From Spirochaetia bacterium (GTDB taxonomy: Bacteria > Spirochaetota > Leptospiria > Leptospirales > Leptonemataceae): a stretch of 64,000 bases of DNA. The stretch is taken from positions 1 to 64,000 of the forward strand of contig JAIOPQ010000043.1 in assembly GCA_021413825.1 (NCBI GenBank), in the 5' to 3' direction. The notes beneath the pieces were generated by a model. It was not told the origin of the DNA. It saw only the letters and a list, made by a program, of their open reading frames with translations, and did not search any database. The translations under genes and the position numbers were made by a program. How positions within the stretch are numbered: position 1 is the stretch's first letter; each line of letters begins with the position of its first letter. This document shows, piece after piece, positions 33,446 to 42,099 of this stretch.

Positions 33446-34945
33446 ATGCATCAAAGGTACATGCGATTTCTAACGATCTCGAACCAGATTAGAATATTCC
33501 TTGTCCTTAGCCCATTTGTGCTGAGTGCCCTATTTGCCGAATCGGGCCAGGATGCATACAACAGGGGAATTGATCTTCTTTACAAACACAACCAACCTGC
33601 GGCAGCTCTTGAAAGTTTTAAGCGAGCCAATTCTCTGGAAGGAGATCAATGGAGCAGGCCTTTCATGGTAGGCTTTACTCTGAAGGCCTATCTAAAGAAG
33701 TTCGATGAAGCGCTACCCTACTTATCCCGCGCGGCGGGTTTAGAGAGGGAGGGGGAAGAGCTTCCGTACAAAGAATATATCCAGTGTCTTGAGCTCGTCC
33801 GTAAACTGGACGACGCAATTGCGCAGAACAATCTTGCGCAAAGCAAGATTAAGGCGGCCGGAAAAACACCTTCGGCCTGGTTTGGTGAAAATATTGGCTG
33901 GTTGTACTTCCTCAAGGGAGATTTTGAAAAGGCACAGAAATTCTCTCCACCAGGATCATGGGTTAGAAACCAGCTCGCTGACCGCAGAATCTCGATTGAT
34001 TGGAGGTTGAAACTCCCACAACTTTTAAACGAATGGAGACTGGCGGATCAAAAAACTATCCGACTTACTCTCCCCGTAGAACGCGCATTTCAGAAATTGA
34101 CCAGTGCTAAGTTTTCGGCAACAGGTGCGAAAATTCAAACTAAGCGAGTGACTCGTCGCGGAAATCAATTCCTGGAGGTTACGCGTCTGGGCGATCGCTG
34201 GCCAACTGAGTTACGCATGCAGCTTACCGTGCAGCAAACCATGCGTCCAATAGCCAGACATCCCGCGGGACTCGCTGCTGCTAAACCGGGGGACGCAAAT
34301 TATGCCTGGGCCAGTGAAAACAATGATGGACTGTTTTCTCTTGATGATCCGGAATTCATTGCCCGTGTTGAGCAGATTTCTTCTAAGGGGCGCACGACTG
34401 GCGAAAAAGCCGACCTGCTTTTGAATTACTTGCGCGCAAATTACAAATACGGCGAAAAGCCTTCAAGCGGGAATGTGAAAGATTGGTTGGCATACGGCAG
34501 CGGGGACTGTGGATACTTTACATTCATCGCAATTGGAATGCTGCGCGCAATTCATGTGCCGGTTCGTGGATTGTACGGAGTGGGTCCCTGGAGCGATCCT
34601 CCACCTGCGCTTCCGCATTCAATTCTTGAGATTTACGATGCATCAAGCGCTCAGTGGTTCCCGCACGATCCACAATCGGAAAGTTACTTTGGCGTAATCA
34701 ATCCATCGTATGTTCCTTTCACCGCAGGTAGTCCCAAAAATGAAGCAGCAGTCCTTGCGGAGGATAAAGTCTGGGAACTTGACACAGTCTGGTTTTTCTG
34801 GAATGGAAGCGGCAAAGAAACAATATCGTATGACGTTAGGTTGGAAAATACCGTAGCCAGCCGCTCCATGGGTGGTGCTCCAGACACGTTCCATGAGCCT
34901 GGCCGCGGTGGTCCTCCACCAGGCAGAAAACCAAAAGGACCTTAA
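33446..34945 (+). CDS. Secreted TPR / transglutaminase-like cysteine protease-fold protein
   Basis: 499 residues with a signal peptide (ISNQIRIFLVLSPFVLSALFA). The N-terminal part carries TPR-like pairs (DAYNRGIDLLYKHNQPAAAL). The C-terminal transglutaminase-core shows Cys in GSGDCGYFTFIA, His in PHSILEIYD and Asp in WFPHDPQS, so the triad looks complete. The tail is Gly/Pro-rich. Such proteins may cleave or crosslink peptides in the envelope; substrate unknown. ATG at 33446 or the Met six codons later are equally possible starts. Confidence 0.85.
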   Translation: MHQRYMRFLTISNQIRIFLVLSPFVLSALFAESGQDAYNRGIDLLYKHNQPAAALESFKRANSLEGDQWSRPFMVGFTLKAYLKKFDEALPYLSRAAGLEREGEELPYKEYIQCLELVRKLDDAIAQNNLAQSKIKAAGKTPSAWFGENIGWLYFLKGDFEKAQKFSPPGSWVRNQLADRRISIDWRLKLPQLLNEWRLADQKTIRLTLPVERAFQKLTSAKFSATGAKIQTKRVTRRGNQFLEVTRLGDRWPTELRMQLTVQQTMRPIARHPAGLAAAKPGDANYAWASENNDGLFSLDDPEFIARVEQISSKGRTTGEKADLLLNYLRANYKYGEKPSSGNVKDWLAYGSGDCGYFTFIAIGMLRAIHVPVRGLYGVGPWSDPPPALPHSILEIYDASSAQWFPHDPQSESYFGVINPSYVPFTAGSPKNEAAVLAEDKVWELDTVWFFWNGSGKETISYDVRLENTVASRSMGGAPDTFHEPGRGGPPPGRKPKGP

Positions 34946-34998
34946 TTTATTCGGAACGAATGGCGCTTCGATTACCCTCCTTAACAGGAGACAAAACA

Positions 34999-35088
34999 AT
35001 GGAAGTTATACTTGTTCTGGCCTGTATTGTAGGCATTCTGGCTGCAATAATCACGCATTGCAGGAGCGCGCGCAATCTGGGTGCATAA
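34999..35088 (+). CDS. Small single-span membrane peptide, 29 residues
   Basis: The ATG at 34999 follows AGGAG with an 8-nt spacer, the strongest ribosome binding site in this stretch. The peptide is MEVILVLACIVGILAAIIT followed by HCRSARNLGA, one hydrophobic helix with a short basic tail. It overlaps the GTG start of the UbiA-like gene by 8 nt, so its translation may feed ribosomes to that gene, or it may be a partner peptide. Existence as a protein is unproven. Confidence 0.45.
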   Translation: MEVILVLACIVGILAAIITHCRSARNLGA

Positions 35089-35929
35089 AATTGAATCTAA
35101 TTTGAACTTAGTTCGCCTGTTTCAGTATTTGAGCATCGATGTGGGATTGGCCGCGCTCAGCTCTGCGATGTTCGCATCGTATGCGCTGGGCGCACAGCCC
35201 CGCTCCATTTACTATCTCGTATTGTTCCTGGCTGTTTTGGGAATTTATAACGCAGATCACGCATGGGATGCTTCACGTATGGCTGATCTATCGGATCAGA
35301 GGCGTGCATTCCATGCGCGGTGGAGAAAACAGCTCCTGGTATTGAGCGCCTGTTCCCTTGTTTGCGCTGGAATACTTTCATATCAACTGCGCCACCAGGT
35401 TATTCTCGCCGGTATCATAGTTGGGATTCTAATGTGCGCCTACTTTCTCTTACTGAGATCAGGGTGGCTTGCGCGATCAAAAGAAATCTTTGTTTCAGTG
35501 GGTTTTACGGCAGGCATCTGGATTCCTCAAATGCCACTTTCACACGTCGATTTCAGAATTGCGGCACTTGCGTGCATGTTCTTCCTGGCTTGCGCTTTGA
35601 ATCTACTGGCCCTTGCTCTAGCCGATATTGATATCGATAGAAAGCATGGTGATACCAATTTGGCACTTAGTACTTCGCCAGAATTGGTACAAAGAATCGT
35701 GAAATTACTTTGTTCAGTGGGGGCGGTTCTAGCCGTAGCTGCAATAGCAACGACGGGTTTGGATTGGCTGGTAATACTGGCAACGCTTCAAATTTGCATT
35801 CAGGGCAGTTTGTGTTTCATGCCTTCGAGATGGTATGTACAGATCCGCCTGATTGGCGATTGGGGCTTTGTGTTGTTTGGGTTGCCGTGGCTATTTCAGA
35901 AACTGATGTCGCTGCACCTGATCAATTGA
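35081..35929 (+). CDS. UbiA-like prenyltransferase family membrane protein
   Basis: 282 residues, eight to nine membrane segments. Two acidic motifs sit at the places of the prenyl-diphosphate-binding Asp-rich motifs of the UbiA family: YNADHAWDASRMAD (residues ~56-69) and LADIDIDRKHGDTN (~185-198). Both are variants of the N-D-x-x-D-x-x-x-D and D-x-x-x-D consensus, so activity is plausible but not assured. The start is GTG at 35081 with a distant AGGAG; translation may be coupled to the 29-residue peptide. The 3' end overlaps the FKBP gene by 34 nt. Confidence 0.65.
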   Translation: MHKIESNLNLVRLFQYLSIDVGLAALSSAMFASYALGAQPRSIYYLVLFLAVLGIYNADHAWDASRMADLSDQRRAFHARWRKQLLVLSACSLVCAGILSYQLRHQVILAGIIVGILMCAYFLLLRSGWLARSKEIFVSVGFTAGIWIPQMPLSHVDFRIAALACMFFLACALNLLALALADIDIDRKHGDTNLALSTSPELVQRIVKLLCSVGAVLAVAAIATTGLDWLVILATLQICIQGSLCFMPSRWYVQIRLIGDWGFVLFGLPWLFQKLMSLHLIN

Positions 35930-36315
35930 ATTTCAAACAGAAGCGTAGCGTTAGGCGGAATTGCTCCGCCGGCACCACGCTCACCGTACGCCAGCTGTGG
36001 AGGGATGATGAGAGTGCGTCTACCCCCTTCTTTCATGCCAACTACTCCTTGATCCCAGCCTTTGATTACTTCGCCCCCGCCAAGAGCAAAATCAAATGGC
36101 TGGCCGCGGTCCAACGAACTGTCGAATTTTCTACCCTTCTTTCCGTCCACGAAAAGCCAACCGGTGTAGTGGACGCGAACATCCATACCGCGACGAGCTT
36201 CCTTGCCATTTCCTACCTTTGTATCTGTTGCGATTAGCCCACCGGTTTGCGAAAAAAGCGTTGGGCTACTAATCAGGGCGAGTAAAAGGAGGCTGGAAGC
36301 GAGTCTTGGGTGCAT
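35896..36315 (-). CDS. Secreted FKBP-type peptidyl-prolyl cis-trans isomerase
   Basis: 139 residues from the ATG at 36315. A signal peptide (LASSLLLLALISSPTLFSQ) precedes one FKBP domain: VRVHYTGWLFVDGKKG, KFDSSLDRGQPFDFALG, VIKGWDQGVVGMKEGGRR, LAYGERGAGGAIPPNATLLF. All substrate-pocket residues appear kept. It should catalyse proline isomerisation of exported proteins. The longer frame to 36360 lacks a signal-peptide-like start. It overlaps the UbiA-like gene end. Confidence 0.93.
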   Translation of the reverse strand: MHPRLASSLLLLALISSPTLFSQTGGLIATDTKVGNGKEARRGMDVRVHYTGWLFVDGKKGRKFDSSLDRGQPFDFALGGGEVIKGWDQGVVGMKEGGRRTLIIPPQLAYGERGAGGAIPPNATLLFEIQLIRCSDISF

Positions 36316-36530
36316 ACGCCATTGGACCGTCTGCGCGGCAAATATAGAAGAAAAAAACACGCCCGGGCTTTCTACGTCCGGATTGGCGCGGCAGGAGGCC
36401 TTTTCGGGCGTTTCGGGTGGGGCAATGTAAAGAAAAGTGCTGTTCGTTCCGGATTCAGTATTTTTTGTTTCCTCAGGTGTTAAGGTTTCCCCGCGTGCGC
36501 CGAGGTTTGGAGTGTTCCTCCCCAGAAAAG

Positions 36531-36551
36531 GCCCGGGGAAATTCCCCGGGC
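36531..36551 (-). terminator. Rho-independent terminator of the AraC-type regulator
   Basis: Read on the minus strand, GCCCGGGG...CCCCGGGC with an AATTT loop is followed by CCTTTTC. The minus-strand flank TGAACACGTG plus the stem half is identical for 17 nt to the terminator at 41254-41290. Confidence 0.8.
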
Positions 36552-36600
36552 ACGTGTTCAGAAAGCCGTAATTGCAAGCGGCATCAGTAGATTATCATCC

Positions 36601-36630
36601 TGTTCGGTGGGTGGTCAGACCCGCCGAACA
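36601..36630. other. Inverted repeat downstream of the araC-type gene
   Basis: TGTTCGGTGGGT and ACCCGCCGAACA form an 11-12 bp stem (one T-G wobble) around GGTCAG. It lies 11 nt after the stop of the AraC-type gene, before the terminator at 36531-36551; it has no T-tract itself and could be an RNA-processing or attenuator structure. Confidence 0.4.
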
Positions 36631-36640
36631 ACGCTTCAAA

Positions 36641-37759
36641 CTAGGAGACTTCCTTACCTGGAGGAGCAAAGCGCTGTCGATATTCATTGGGCGTAAGGCC
36701 TGTAATATTCTTAAAAACAGAATTGAATGTTGATTTGGAGTTAAAACCACAGGACATGGCTATGCGAAAGATATTGTGTTCAGTGTATTCTGGATCAACC
36801 ATTTGTCGCTGCACCTCGGCAATGCGCAGTTCGTTTACGTACGAATAAAAATTCTTTCCCAACCCCTGACTCAGGACCTGGCTTATGTGATGCCGACTAA
36901 CGTTGAGCCCATTTGCGAGAGCCTGAACATCAAATGAATCGTCAAGAAATGGCTTATCCCGTTCCATGTATTCAACGAGTTTGCCCGTTAGTTGTTTTGT
37001 TTCTGAATCAGAGAGCCCCGTCTTTTCATATTTACCTTGCCCTCTGTCTGCGCCATTTTCTTCGGACGCGTCGGCAGCAGCCGGAAAGTAACTCAAGGCC
37101 TCGGGGCTCAATCGAATCTTGAGAGCGCAGAGGCTTACCACATACTCCATCACCAGAAATACAAATCCGACGGGCACAGGTCCGTGCCTGCGCGCCATCG
37201 AGAATCCCTGAAGTATAGGAATCAGAAGCTGCAAGAGCAGCGCCAGGTTAAAAATCATGAGGAATGTGTTCGCAGGGTGTTGTTTCGCTTTTGAAGTTCG
37301 CAGAAGTTTGAATCCAAGAAGTCCATAAGCAAGCGCAACAAGAGGAACACCCAGCATGGGCACAATGTGTAAGGGTGGCGGTGGCCCTGGTTCTGGTCTG
37401 CGTCCCGGTTCATGCGGCGGCAGATCTAGATTAAAAACAATCGCCCATCCCCAAATAAGTAGGGCCGGGATTAAATGAAGCAGGTCGCTCCACGTTAGAC
37501 GACGATGAATCGTTGCTGTAAGACAAAGATACCCAAGCGGTCCAAAGAAAGCGGGTAGTAGTTTGAATGCTTCAAGTCTTGGAGGGTAGAAGCCGGAATC
37601 CGCCGCAGTCTTCATCAATAAAGGCCAGGAAATCGCGATCATTAACAGAATGAAAAGTAGATCGATCATTTCGCGGTTCGGGCGCGAAAGCAAGAATATT
37701 GCGCAGAATGCCGCCTGAAGGATTCCCACCAAAAACAAAGTGTATATTACAGATTCCAT
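36641..37759 (-). CDS. Membrane-anchored AraC-family transcriptional regulator
   Basis: 372 residues. Six to seven N-terminal membrane segments (VIYTLFLVGILQAAFCAIFLL, DLLFILLMIAISWPLLM, and others up to ~residue 215) are followed by a linker and an AraC double HTH: DVQALANGLNVSRHHISQVL and FRIAMSCGFNSKSTFNSVFK, ending GLTPNEYRQRF. Such 7TM-like sensors bind DNA from the membrane. Between residues ~118 and 130 a Pro-rich loop (EPGRRPEPGPPPP) is odd. Target genes are not evident. Confidence 0.92.
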   Translation of the reverse strand: MESVIYTLFLVGILQAAFCAIFLLSRPNREMIDLLFILLMIAISWPLLMKTAADSGFYPPRLEAFKLLPAFFGPLGYLCLTATIHRRLTWSDLLHLIPALLIWGWAIVFNLDLPPHEPGRRPEPGPPPPLHIVPMLGVPLVALAYGLLGFKLLRTSKAKQHPANTFLMIFNLALLLQLLIPILQGFSMARRHGPVPVGFVFLVMEYVVSLCALKIRLSPEALSYFPAAADASEENGADRGQGKYEKTGLSDSETKQLTGKLVEYMERDKPFLDDSFDVQALANGLNVSRHHISQVLSQGLGKNFYSYVNELRIAEVQRQMVDPEYTEHNIFRIAMSCGFNSKSTFNSVFKNITGLTPNEYRQRFAPPGKEVS

Positions 37760-37952
37760 ATTTATCAGGGTCTGTTGCGAGCAACTTTTCCCTTGAGCGG
37801 TTTATCCATTTAGATATTGCACCGGTTAGTTTTTCCGAGGCGAGCAATAATTTCCTGACATTTCCGGTAATCCAACACATTTCGGCCTTGCGACAAGTAG
37901 TTGATTCTCGGGCCGGGTTGCGGTAACTCTCCCGCGGGTCCACGTGTGTTCT

Positions 37953-38399
37953 TCAGCCTGCTTTCACAAAGCCAAGATGCAAGGCGCAGTGAATTGCGTG
38001 CAAAAATTCAAACTGCTCATGATTGAGATAACCGAGCGTAGGTTCGGGATTCAGCTGCTTGCTTTCGCCGAATGAGCGAATAGCAACCATTAGACGATTC
38101 ATTGCTGATGCAGTGTCGCCTTCTTCACGCGATTGTGGCAAAGCAGGATTCAAGTATCCAGGTTTCATTTTTCCGGATTTCTGAAGGCGCCGAAACAGAA
38201 CTTCCGTGGTTCGCGCGTCAACAGGGTTTGCCGGAGGCGGCACCAGAGTATACGAAGCTTCGATCGTTTCAGCCAGATGCGTCAGAATCTGAAAATACGA
38301 CCAATTTCCCAGGGTCCCTTTGCCCGCTTTTTCAAGGGAAGAAAGTTCCTGCAAGACCTGGTTTAGATTTGTAAATCTTAGCTCTCTGAATCCTTCCAT
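37953..38399 (-). CDS. DUF1569 family protein (DinB-like fold)
   Basis: 148 residues from the ATG at 38399, which follows GGAGG with a 5-nt spacer; the frame runs ~100 codons further upstream but that part is low-complexity read-through. The sequence LGNWSYFQILTHLAETIEASY and EFLHAIHCALHLGFV carries the His residues of the DinB-like metal site (His in THLAE and the C-terminal HAIHCALH). DUF1569 proteins have no proven reaction. It lies between two − strand and + strand genes with no operon partner. Confidence 0.8.
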   Translation of the reverse strand: MEGFRELRFTNLNQVLQELSSLEKAGKGTLGNWSYFQILTHLAETIEASYTLVPPPANPVDARTTEVLFRRLQKSGKMKPGYLNPALPQSREEGDTASAMNRLMVAIRSFGESKQLNPEPTLGYLNHEQFEFLHAIHCALHLGFVKAG

Positions 38400-38629
38400 A
38401 GCGTCCTCCTGGAACCCGAGACAACTCTCGTTTCCTTGAATCGATTCAGATACAGACAGAGCGTTCTGTCTAGTATTTTTAGCATTCGGTCTGAAGTGAG
38501 GCGACGCTGTTGTGTAAATGTAAAGAATGAAAATCCTGGATGGCTGTCCCAGCTGGAGAAGCCGAATTAGCGGATTTGAAACCAAAACCGCTTGCAGTTG
38601 AGAATTCTCTCCGCAGAACGGGAAGTAGC

Positions 38630-39331
38630 ATGAAGATATTGCTCCGTGCCGGTTTGGCCTGCGTTGCTTATTCGGGCTTAGTGGTTTTTGCCGGGCCATT
38701 GCGCGCCGAGTCAGAGACCTTGTCCGATCAAATCTCCTTCATTGCTTCGGAACCAGGCCGATCGGATCAATGTGTCAAGGTTCAGTTCAAGAATTCATCA
38801 AAACAACCCATCGGAAGGCTGACCTTTCATGTTTCATTTCTTGATCATGATGACCGCGCGGTCTGGTCTACAATTCGGCAATGGTCGTACGACGGGAAAT
38901 ACACGGAGAATTTGGAGATGGAAAAAGGTCCGTTTCTGCCGGGTTCAACCCGAACGTTTGAAGCCTGCGGCGGGCCAAATATGCAAATAGCGGAATGGGA
39001 TCGGCCCCGAGTGGGGGTTCAATTTAGACAGGTGTCACGTTATGTAGACCTGGCCCAGTTTGATGCACTTTGTTCACGTGCCTTAGCCTGCGATAAGATT
39101 GAAAGAAATCAACAACTTCTGAAACACCCACAGGCCTGTCAGAAAATGTTCGCTAGTATTGAGGCGAGCCCCCAGACCGCGTCATTTGGACCCCCGGTTT
39201 ACGAATGCATACAGCTAACGCCGTGCAATGAGCTTGATGTATTCAAATGTTTCTCTAAAGCAGCTCAGGAAGCCCCTCCAAGGGCCCCAATGTCCACCCC
39301 CTCCCCTCGTCCAGAATCCAAAATCCCTTGA
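38630..39331 (+). CDS. Secreted hypothetical protein, Cys-containing
   Basis: 233 residues from the ATG at 38630, preceded by GGGAAG. A signal peptide ends near GPLRAES. The mature part has a beta-rich first half (QISFIASEPG, FHVSFLDHDDRAVWSTIRQW, FLPGSTRTFEACGG) and about ten Cys (CSRALACDKI, HPQACQKM, YECIQLTPCNELDVFKC), suggesting disulfides. The C-terminus is Pro-rich. No family is recognised. It is the last gene before the flagellin region. Confidence 0.65.
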   Translation: MKILLRAGLACVAYSGLVVFAGPLRAESETLSDQISFIASEPGRSDQCVKVQFKNSSKQPIGRLTFHVSFLDHDDRAVWSTIRQWSYDGKYTENLEMEKGPFLPGSTRTFEACGGPNMQIAEWDRPRVGVQFRQVSRYVDLAQFDALCSRALACDKIERNQQLLKHPQACQKMFASIEASPQTASFGPPVYECIQLTPCNELDVFKCFSKAAQEAPPRAPMSTPSPRPESKIP

Positions 39332-39372
39332 TCGTTTTTTCAAAACCGGCCAATTTTTTTAACGTTTGGAGT

Positions 39373-39399
39373 TAAGCCGACTCCCATTTCTCCCGATTC
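39373..39399 (+). promoter_or_regulatory. Candidate sigma-28-type promoter of flaB
   Basis: TAAGCCGA (39373-39380) and CCCGATTC (39392-39399) are separated by 11 nt, matching the layout of the flagellar consensus TAAA...N11...GCCGATAA in spacing and about half the bases. It is ~100 nt upstream of the flaB start. Confidence 0.4.
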
Positions 39400-39456
39400 A
39401 GGAAGATACAGATAAAGCCCGGGCTATGGATTGGCACCGGGAGAGTAGTCACACGA

Positions 39457-39476
39457 GATCTCTCCGCAGAGAGATC
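39457..39476 (+). promoter_or_regulatory. Stem-loop in the flaB 5' leader
   Basis: GATCTCTC and GAGAGATC form a perfect 8-bp stem with a CGCA loop, ending 22 nt before the ATG and 11 nt before the GGAGG ribosome binding site. It may protect the highly expressed flagellin mRNA or control its translation. The second flagellin has a shorter stem (GTCGC/GCGAC, 40464-40477) at a similar position. Confidence 0.45.
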
Positions 39477-39498
39477 GAGCGTTTCAGGGAGGAAACGA

Positions 39499-40344
39499 AT
39501 GATTATCAACCATAACATGTCTGCGATTAATTCTAATCGCACACTCAAGTTCCAACACTGGGAAGTGAACAAGGATATGGAGAAATTGTCGAGCGGCATG
39601 CGGATTAACCGCGCCGGCGACGATGCATCCGGCCTTGCCGTTTCCGAGAAAATGCGCGCGCAAATCGGCGGTCTGAGACAAGCAGAGCGAAATACCGAAG
39701 ACGGTATGAGCATGATTCAGACTGCGGAAGGTTATCTCCAAGAAGTTGGAGACATTCTTCAAAGAGTACGCGTGCTGTCTGTTCAGTCCTCCAACGGGAT
39801 CTATTCTGCGTCTGACCGCCAGATGATCCAGGTTGAAGTTTCCCAACTCGTTGATGAAGTGGATCGTATTGCTTCGCAGGCTGAGTTCAATAAAATGAAC
39901 TTACTGCAAGGTGATTTCGCACGGGGTTCTAGAACCTCTTCCATGTGGTTTCACATGGGACCAAATCAACATCAGCGTGAAAGAGTTTATATTCAGACGA
40001 TGACGTCGCGTAGCCTCAAGCTAAAGCGTCAAGATGGTGGTATCCTCACTATCTCGACTGCGGAACTTGCGAATCAAGCGATTGGAACTCTGGATGGGGC
40101 TCTGGAAAGAATCAACAAACAGAGGGCAGATCTAGGCGGTTACTTTAACCGACTGGAGCATGCATCGAAAGGATTGATGGTAGCGTACGAAAATACGCAA
40201 GCATCAGAAAGCCGCATCCGTGATACGGATATGGCCGAACAATCCACGAGCTTCACCAAGAATCAAATTTTGGTGCAGTCCGGAACAGCGATGCTGGCGC
40301 AGGCAAACATTCGACCACAATCAGTGTTGCAGCTCCTCCGTTAA
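39499..40344 (+). CDS. flaB: Periplasmic flagellin (core filament protein FlaB)
   Basis: 281 residues, the normal length for spirochaetal FlaB (~280-290). The N-terminal D0/D1 region [38 protein letters not shown] and the C-terminal [18 protein letters not shown] ... LLR are typical; the short central [18 protein letters not shown] is the spirochaetal signature, and there is no variable D2/D3. It forms the core of the periplasmic flagella. GGAGG lies 6 nt before the ATG. A second, damaged copy follows at 40499. Confidence 0.97.
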   Translation: MIINHNMSAINSNRTLKFQHWEVNKDMEKLSSGMRINRAGDDASGLAVSEKMRAQIGGLRQAERNTEDGMSMIQTAEGYLQEVGDILQRVRVLSVQSSNGIYSASDRQMIQVEVSQLVDEVDRIASQAEFNKMNLLQGDFARGSRTSSMWFHMGPNQHQRERVYIQTMTSRSLKLKRQDGGILTISTAELANQAIGTLDGALERINKQRADLGGYFNRLEHASKGLMVAYENTQASESRIRDTDMAEQSTSFTKNQILVQSGTAMLAQANIRPQSVLQLLR

Positions 40345-40359
40345 AATATATAATCTTTA

Positions 40360-40388
40360 CATACGATTCCGCCTAACGGGATCGTATG
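40360..40388. other. Inverted repeat between the two flagellin genes
   Basis: CATACGATTCC and GGGATCGTATG form an 11-bp stem (one T-G wobble) around GCCTAAC, 15 nt after flaB. A T-tract is lacking, so it may be an mRNA 3' stabilising hairpin or a weak terminator. Confidence 0.45.
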
Positions 40389-40498
40389 TGAGGCTCATCC
40401 TCGGTTCCATTCTCCCATCGTCCGCTGGCCGGTAGCGTACGAGGGGAGGGTGTAACTCTCCCGGTCGCTTTGGCGACTGAAAAGCAAAGGAGTGCAGG

Positions 40499-41192
40499 AT
40501 GATAATCAATCACAACATGAGCGCTATAAACGCGCATCGTGCTTTGAAGTTCAATGTCCAGGATGTGGACGATTCGATGGCAAAGCTGTCGTCTGGAATG
40601 CGGATAAACCGCGCCGGCGATGACCCATCAGGATTGGCTGTATCTGAGAAGATGCGGACCCAGATTCAGGGTTTGCGTCAGGCTGAGAGAAACACGGAGG
40701 ATGGGATCAGCTTCATCCAGACCGCCGGCGGAATTCAATAAGTTCCGTCTGTTTCAGGGTGACTTCGCGAGAAATTCGCGCACAAGTTCCATGTGGTTTC
40801 ACATGGGGCCGAACGCGAATCAAAGAGAGCGCGCATACATCGGAACGATGACGGCGAAATCTCTAGGGCTCAGAGCTACTGACAATAAAATTGTTAGTAT
40901 CTCAACTCCCGCTCTCGCGAACACTACGATTGGTAGAGTGGACAAAGCTCTCGATCGTATCATGAAGCAACGCGCGGATCTGGGTGCATACCAGAACCGG
41001 CTTGAACAAGCATCGCGTGGCTTGATGAACGCGTACGAAAACGTACAGGCTTCCGAATCCCGCATACGGGATGCCGATATGGCTGAGGAAATGGTAGGTC
41101 TGACCACCCGCCAGATCCTGGTCGAGACGGGAACCGCCATGCTCGCGCATGCTGGTGCTCGTCCTCAGGGAATTCTTCAACTGCTGCGGTAG
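40499..41192 (+). pseudogene. flaB: Second flagellin gene disrupted by a 152-bp deletion and frameshift
   Basis: The first 76 codons read as FlaB ([18 protein letters not shown] ... [10 protein letters not shown]), then GGIQ and a TAA at 40739-40741. The rest of the flagellin, starting [13 protein letters not shown] at 40728, continues in another frame to 41192 (ends [11 protein letters not shown]). Compared with the intact neighbour, the segment from IQTA to AEFN is 7 nt instead of 159 nt: 152 nt are missing, which is not a multiple of three. Both flanks are otherwise well kept, including ribosome binding site AAGGAG and a downstream terminator. The loss is recent, or it is an assembly error between two similar genes. 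Confidence 0.85.
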
Positions 41193-41262
41193 TTTTAGAA
41201 TTCCACCGGCGTTTGCGATATGGGCAGCAATATCCTGCCATGTCTGTATCGCATGAACACGT

Positions 41263-41290
41263 GCCCGGGGGTCTTCCCCGGGCCTTTTTT
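41263..41290 (+). terminator. Rho-independent terminator after the second flagellin
   Basis: GCCCGGGG / CCCCGGGC stem with GTCTT loop, then C and TTTTTT (41285-41290). It ends the flagellin unit. See the sister element at 36531-36551. Confidence 0.9.
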
Positions 41291-41364
41291 ATGAATTGGG
41301 ATTAAGCTTGCCGACGGTTCAAATACTCCTTGCTCACCCAAACAAAGCTCTCACGGTCGGTGAA

Positions 41365-42036
41365 ATGAAACATGCAATCAGTATTTTGTTCGCGACCTTT
41401 CTACTACTTTCCTTCAATTGTCGCACGCTTCCTCCAGTTGAGCCATCGGGTGCTGCACCAACCGCTGCGCTCCTGGTAGTTGCCGGTCCACCTGAACTAA
41501 TGGGAGTCCGTCAGGGAGCAGATCTTATTTATTTGGTCAAGAGTCAGACCGGGCAGGACCTTGTGGGAAAACCGATAGTCAAAACAACCTACAATGTCAA
41601 AGAACGAGTCTATTCTCTGAATTGTGAACCGGGTACCTACACAATCATTGGCTTTCACATGACGGTAAAATCTCAAGCTGGAACCTATATGCATAATTAC
41701 TTCTTCGATGAACCCAGTGCGCGAAAAATGACGTTCAAAGTTGAGGCTGGCAAACTAAACATAGCGGGAGATTTCAAACCAAGTTTCGATGTGTCCATTA
41801 GCACGAAACCCGATTCGCTGCAGTCTTTTGCAGCCAATGCAATTGCCCCGGGGACTCTAGGAGCCGAGGGTGTGGGCAAAGCGATTCTGACCGGTCTGCT
41901 TGCCGGCGGCGGTGAAGTGTCGCACCTGACCAGGGTTGTTTCTTCGGATACGTCAGAGGGGACCATGAATACCCTCAAGAAATCTGCTGCGGAAGATTTT
42001 GCGGAAACCAAGTGGTCCGTGCTCACCGGGAACTAA
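41365..42036 (+). CDS. Lipoprotein, hypothetical
   Basis: 223 residues from the ATG at 41365. The lipoprotein signal peptide ends at Cys19 (LLSFNC). The mature part is beta-rich (AALLVVAGPPEL, ERVYSLNCEPGTYTIIGFHM, NYFFDEPSARKMTFKVEAGKLNIAGDF), a pattern seen in surface or periplasmic carbohydrate-binding-like folds, but no family is recognised. The frame can be read to 41296, without a signal-peptide-like start. It lies right after the flagellin terminator, so it has its own promoter. Confidence 0.65.
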   Translation: MKHAISILFATFLLLSFNCRTLPPVEPSGAAPTAALLVVAGPPELMGVRQGADLIYLVKSQTGQDLVGKPIVKTTYNVKERVYSLNCEPGTYTIIGFHMTVKSQAGTYMHNYFFDEPSARKMTFKVEAGKLNIAGDFKPSFDVSISTKPDSLQSFAANAIAPGTLGAEGVGKAILTGLLAGGGEVSHLTRVVSSDTSEGTMNTLKKSAAEDFAETKWSVLTGN

Positions 42037-42063
42037 GTTTCGCTCTTACCACCATGTTGGTCC

Positions 42064-42082
42064 GGCCGGGTAGTTCCCGGCC
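42064..42082. terminator. Hairpin between convergent genes
   Basis: GGCCGGG and CCCGGCC form a perfect 7-bp stem with a TAGTT loop in the 63-nt gap between two converging genes. No T-tract follows on either strand, so it is a weak or Rho-aided terminator candidate. Confidence 0.45.
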
Positions 42083-42099
42083 AGCTGATGTCCAAAAAG

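Noticed and set aside
37760-37943. Minus-strand ORF between the AraC-type and DUF1569 genes
   Set aside because: No ribosome binding site and the translation overlaps the AraC-type gene frame in another register.
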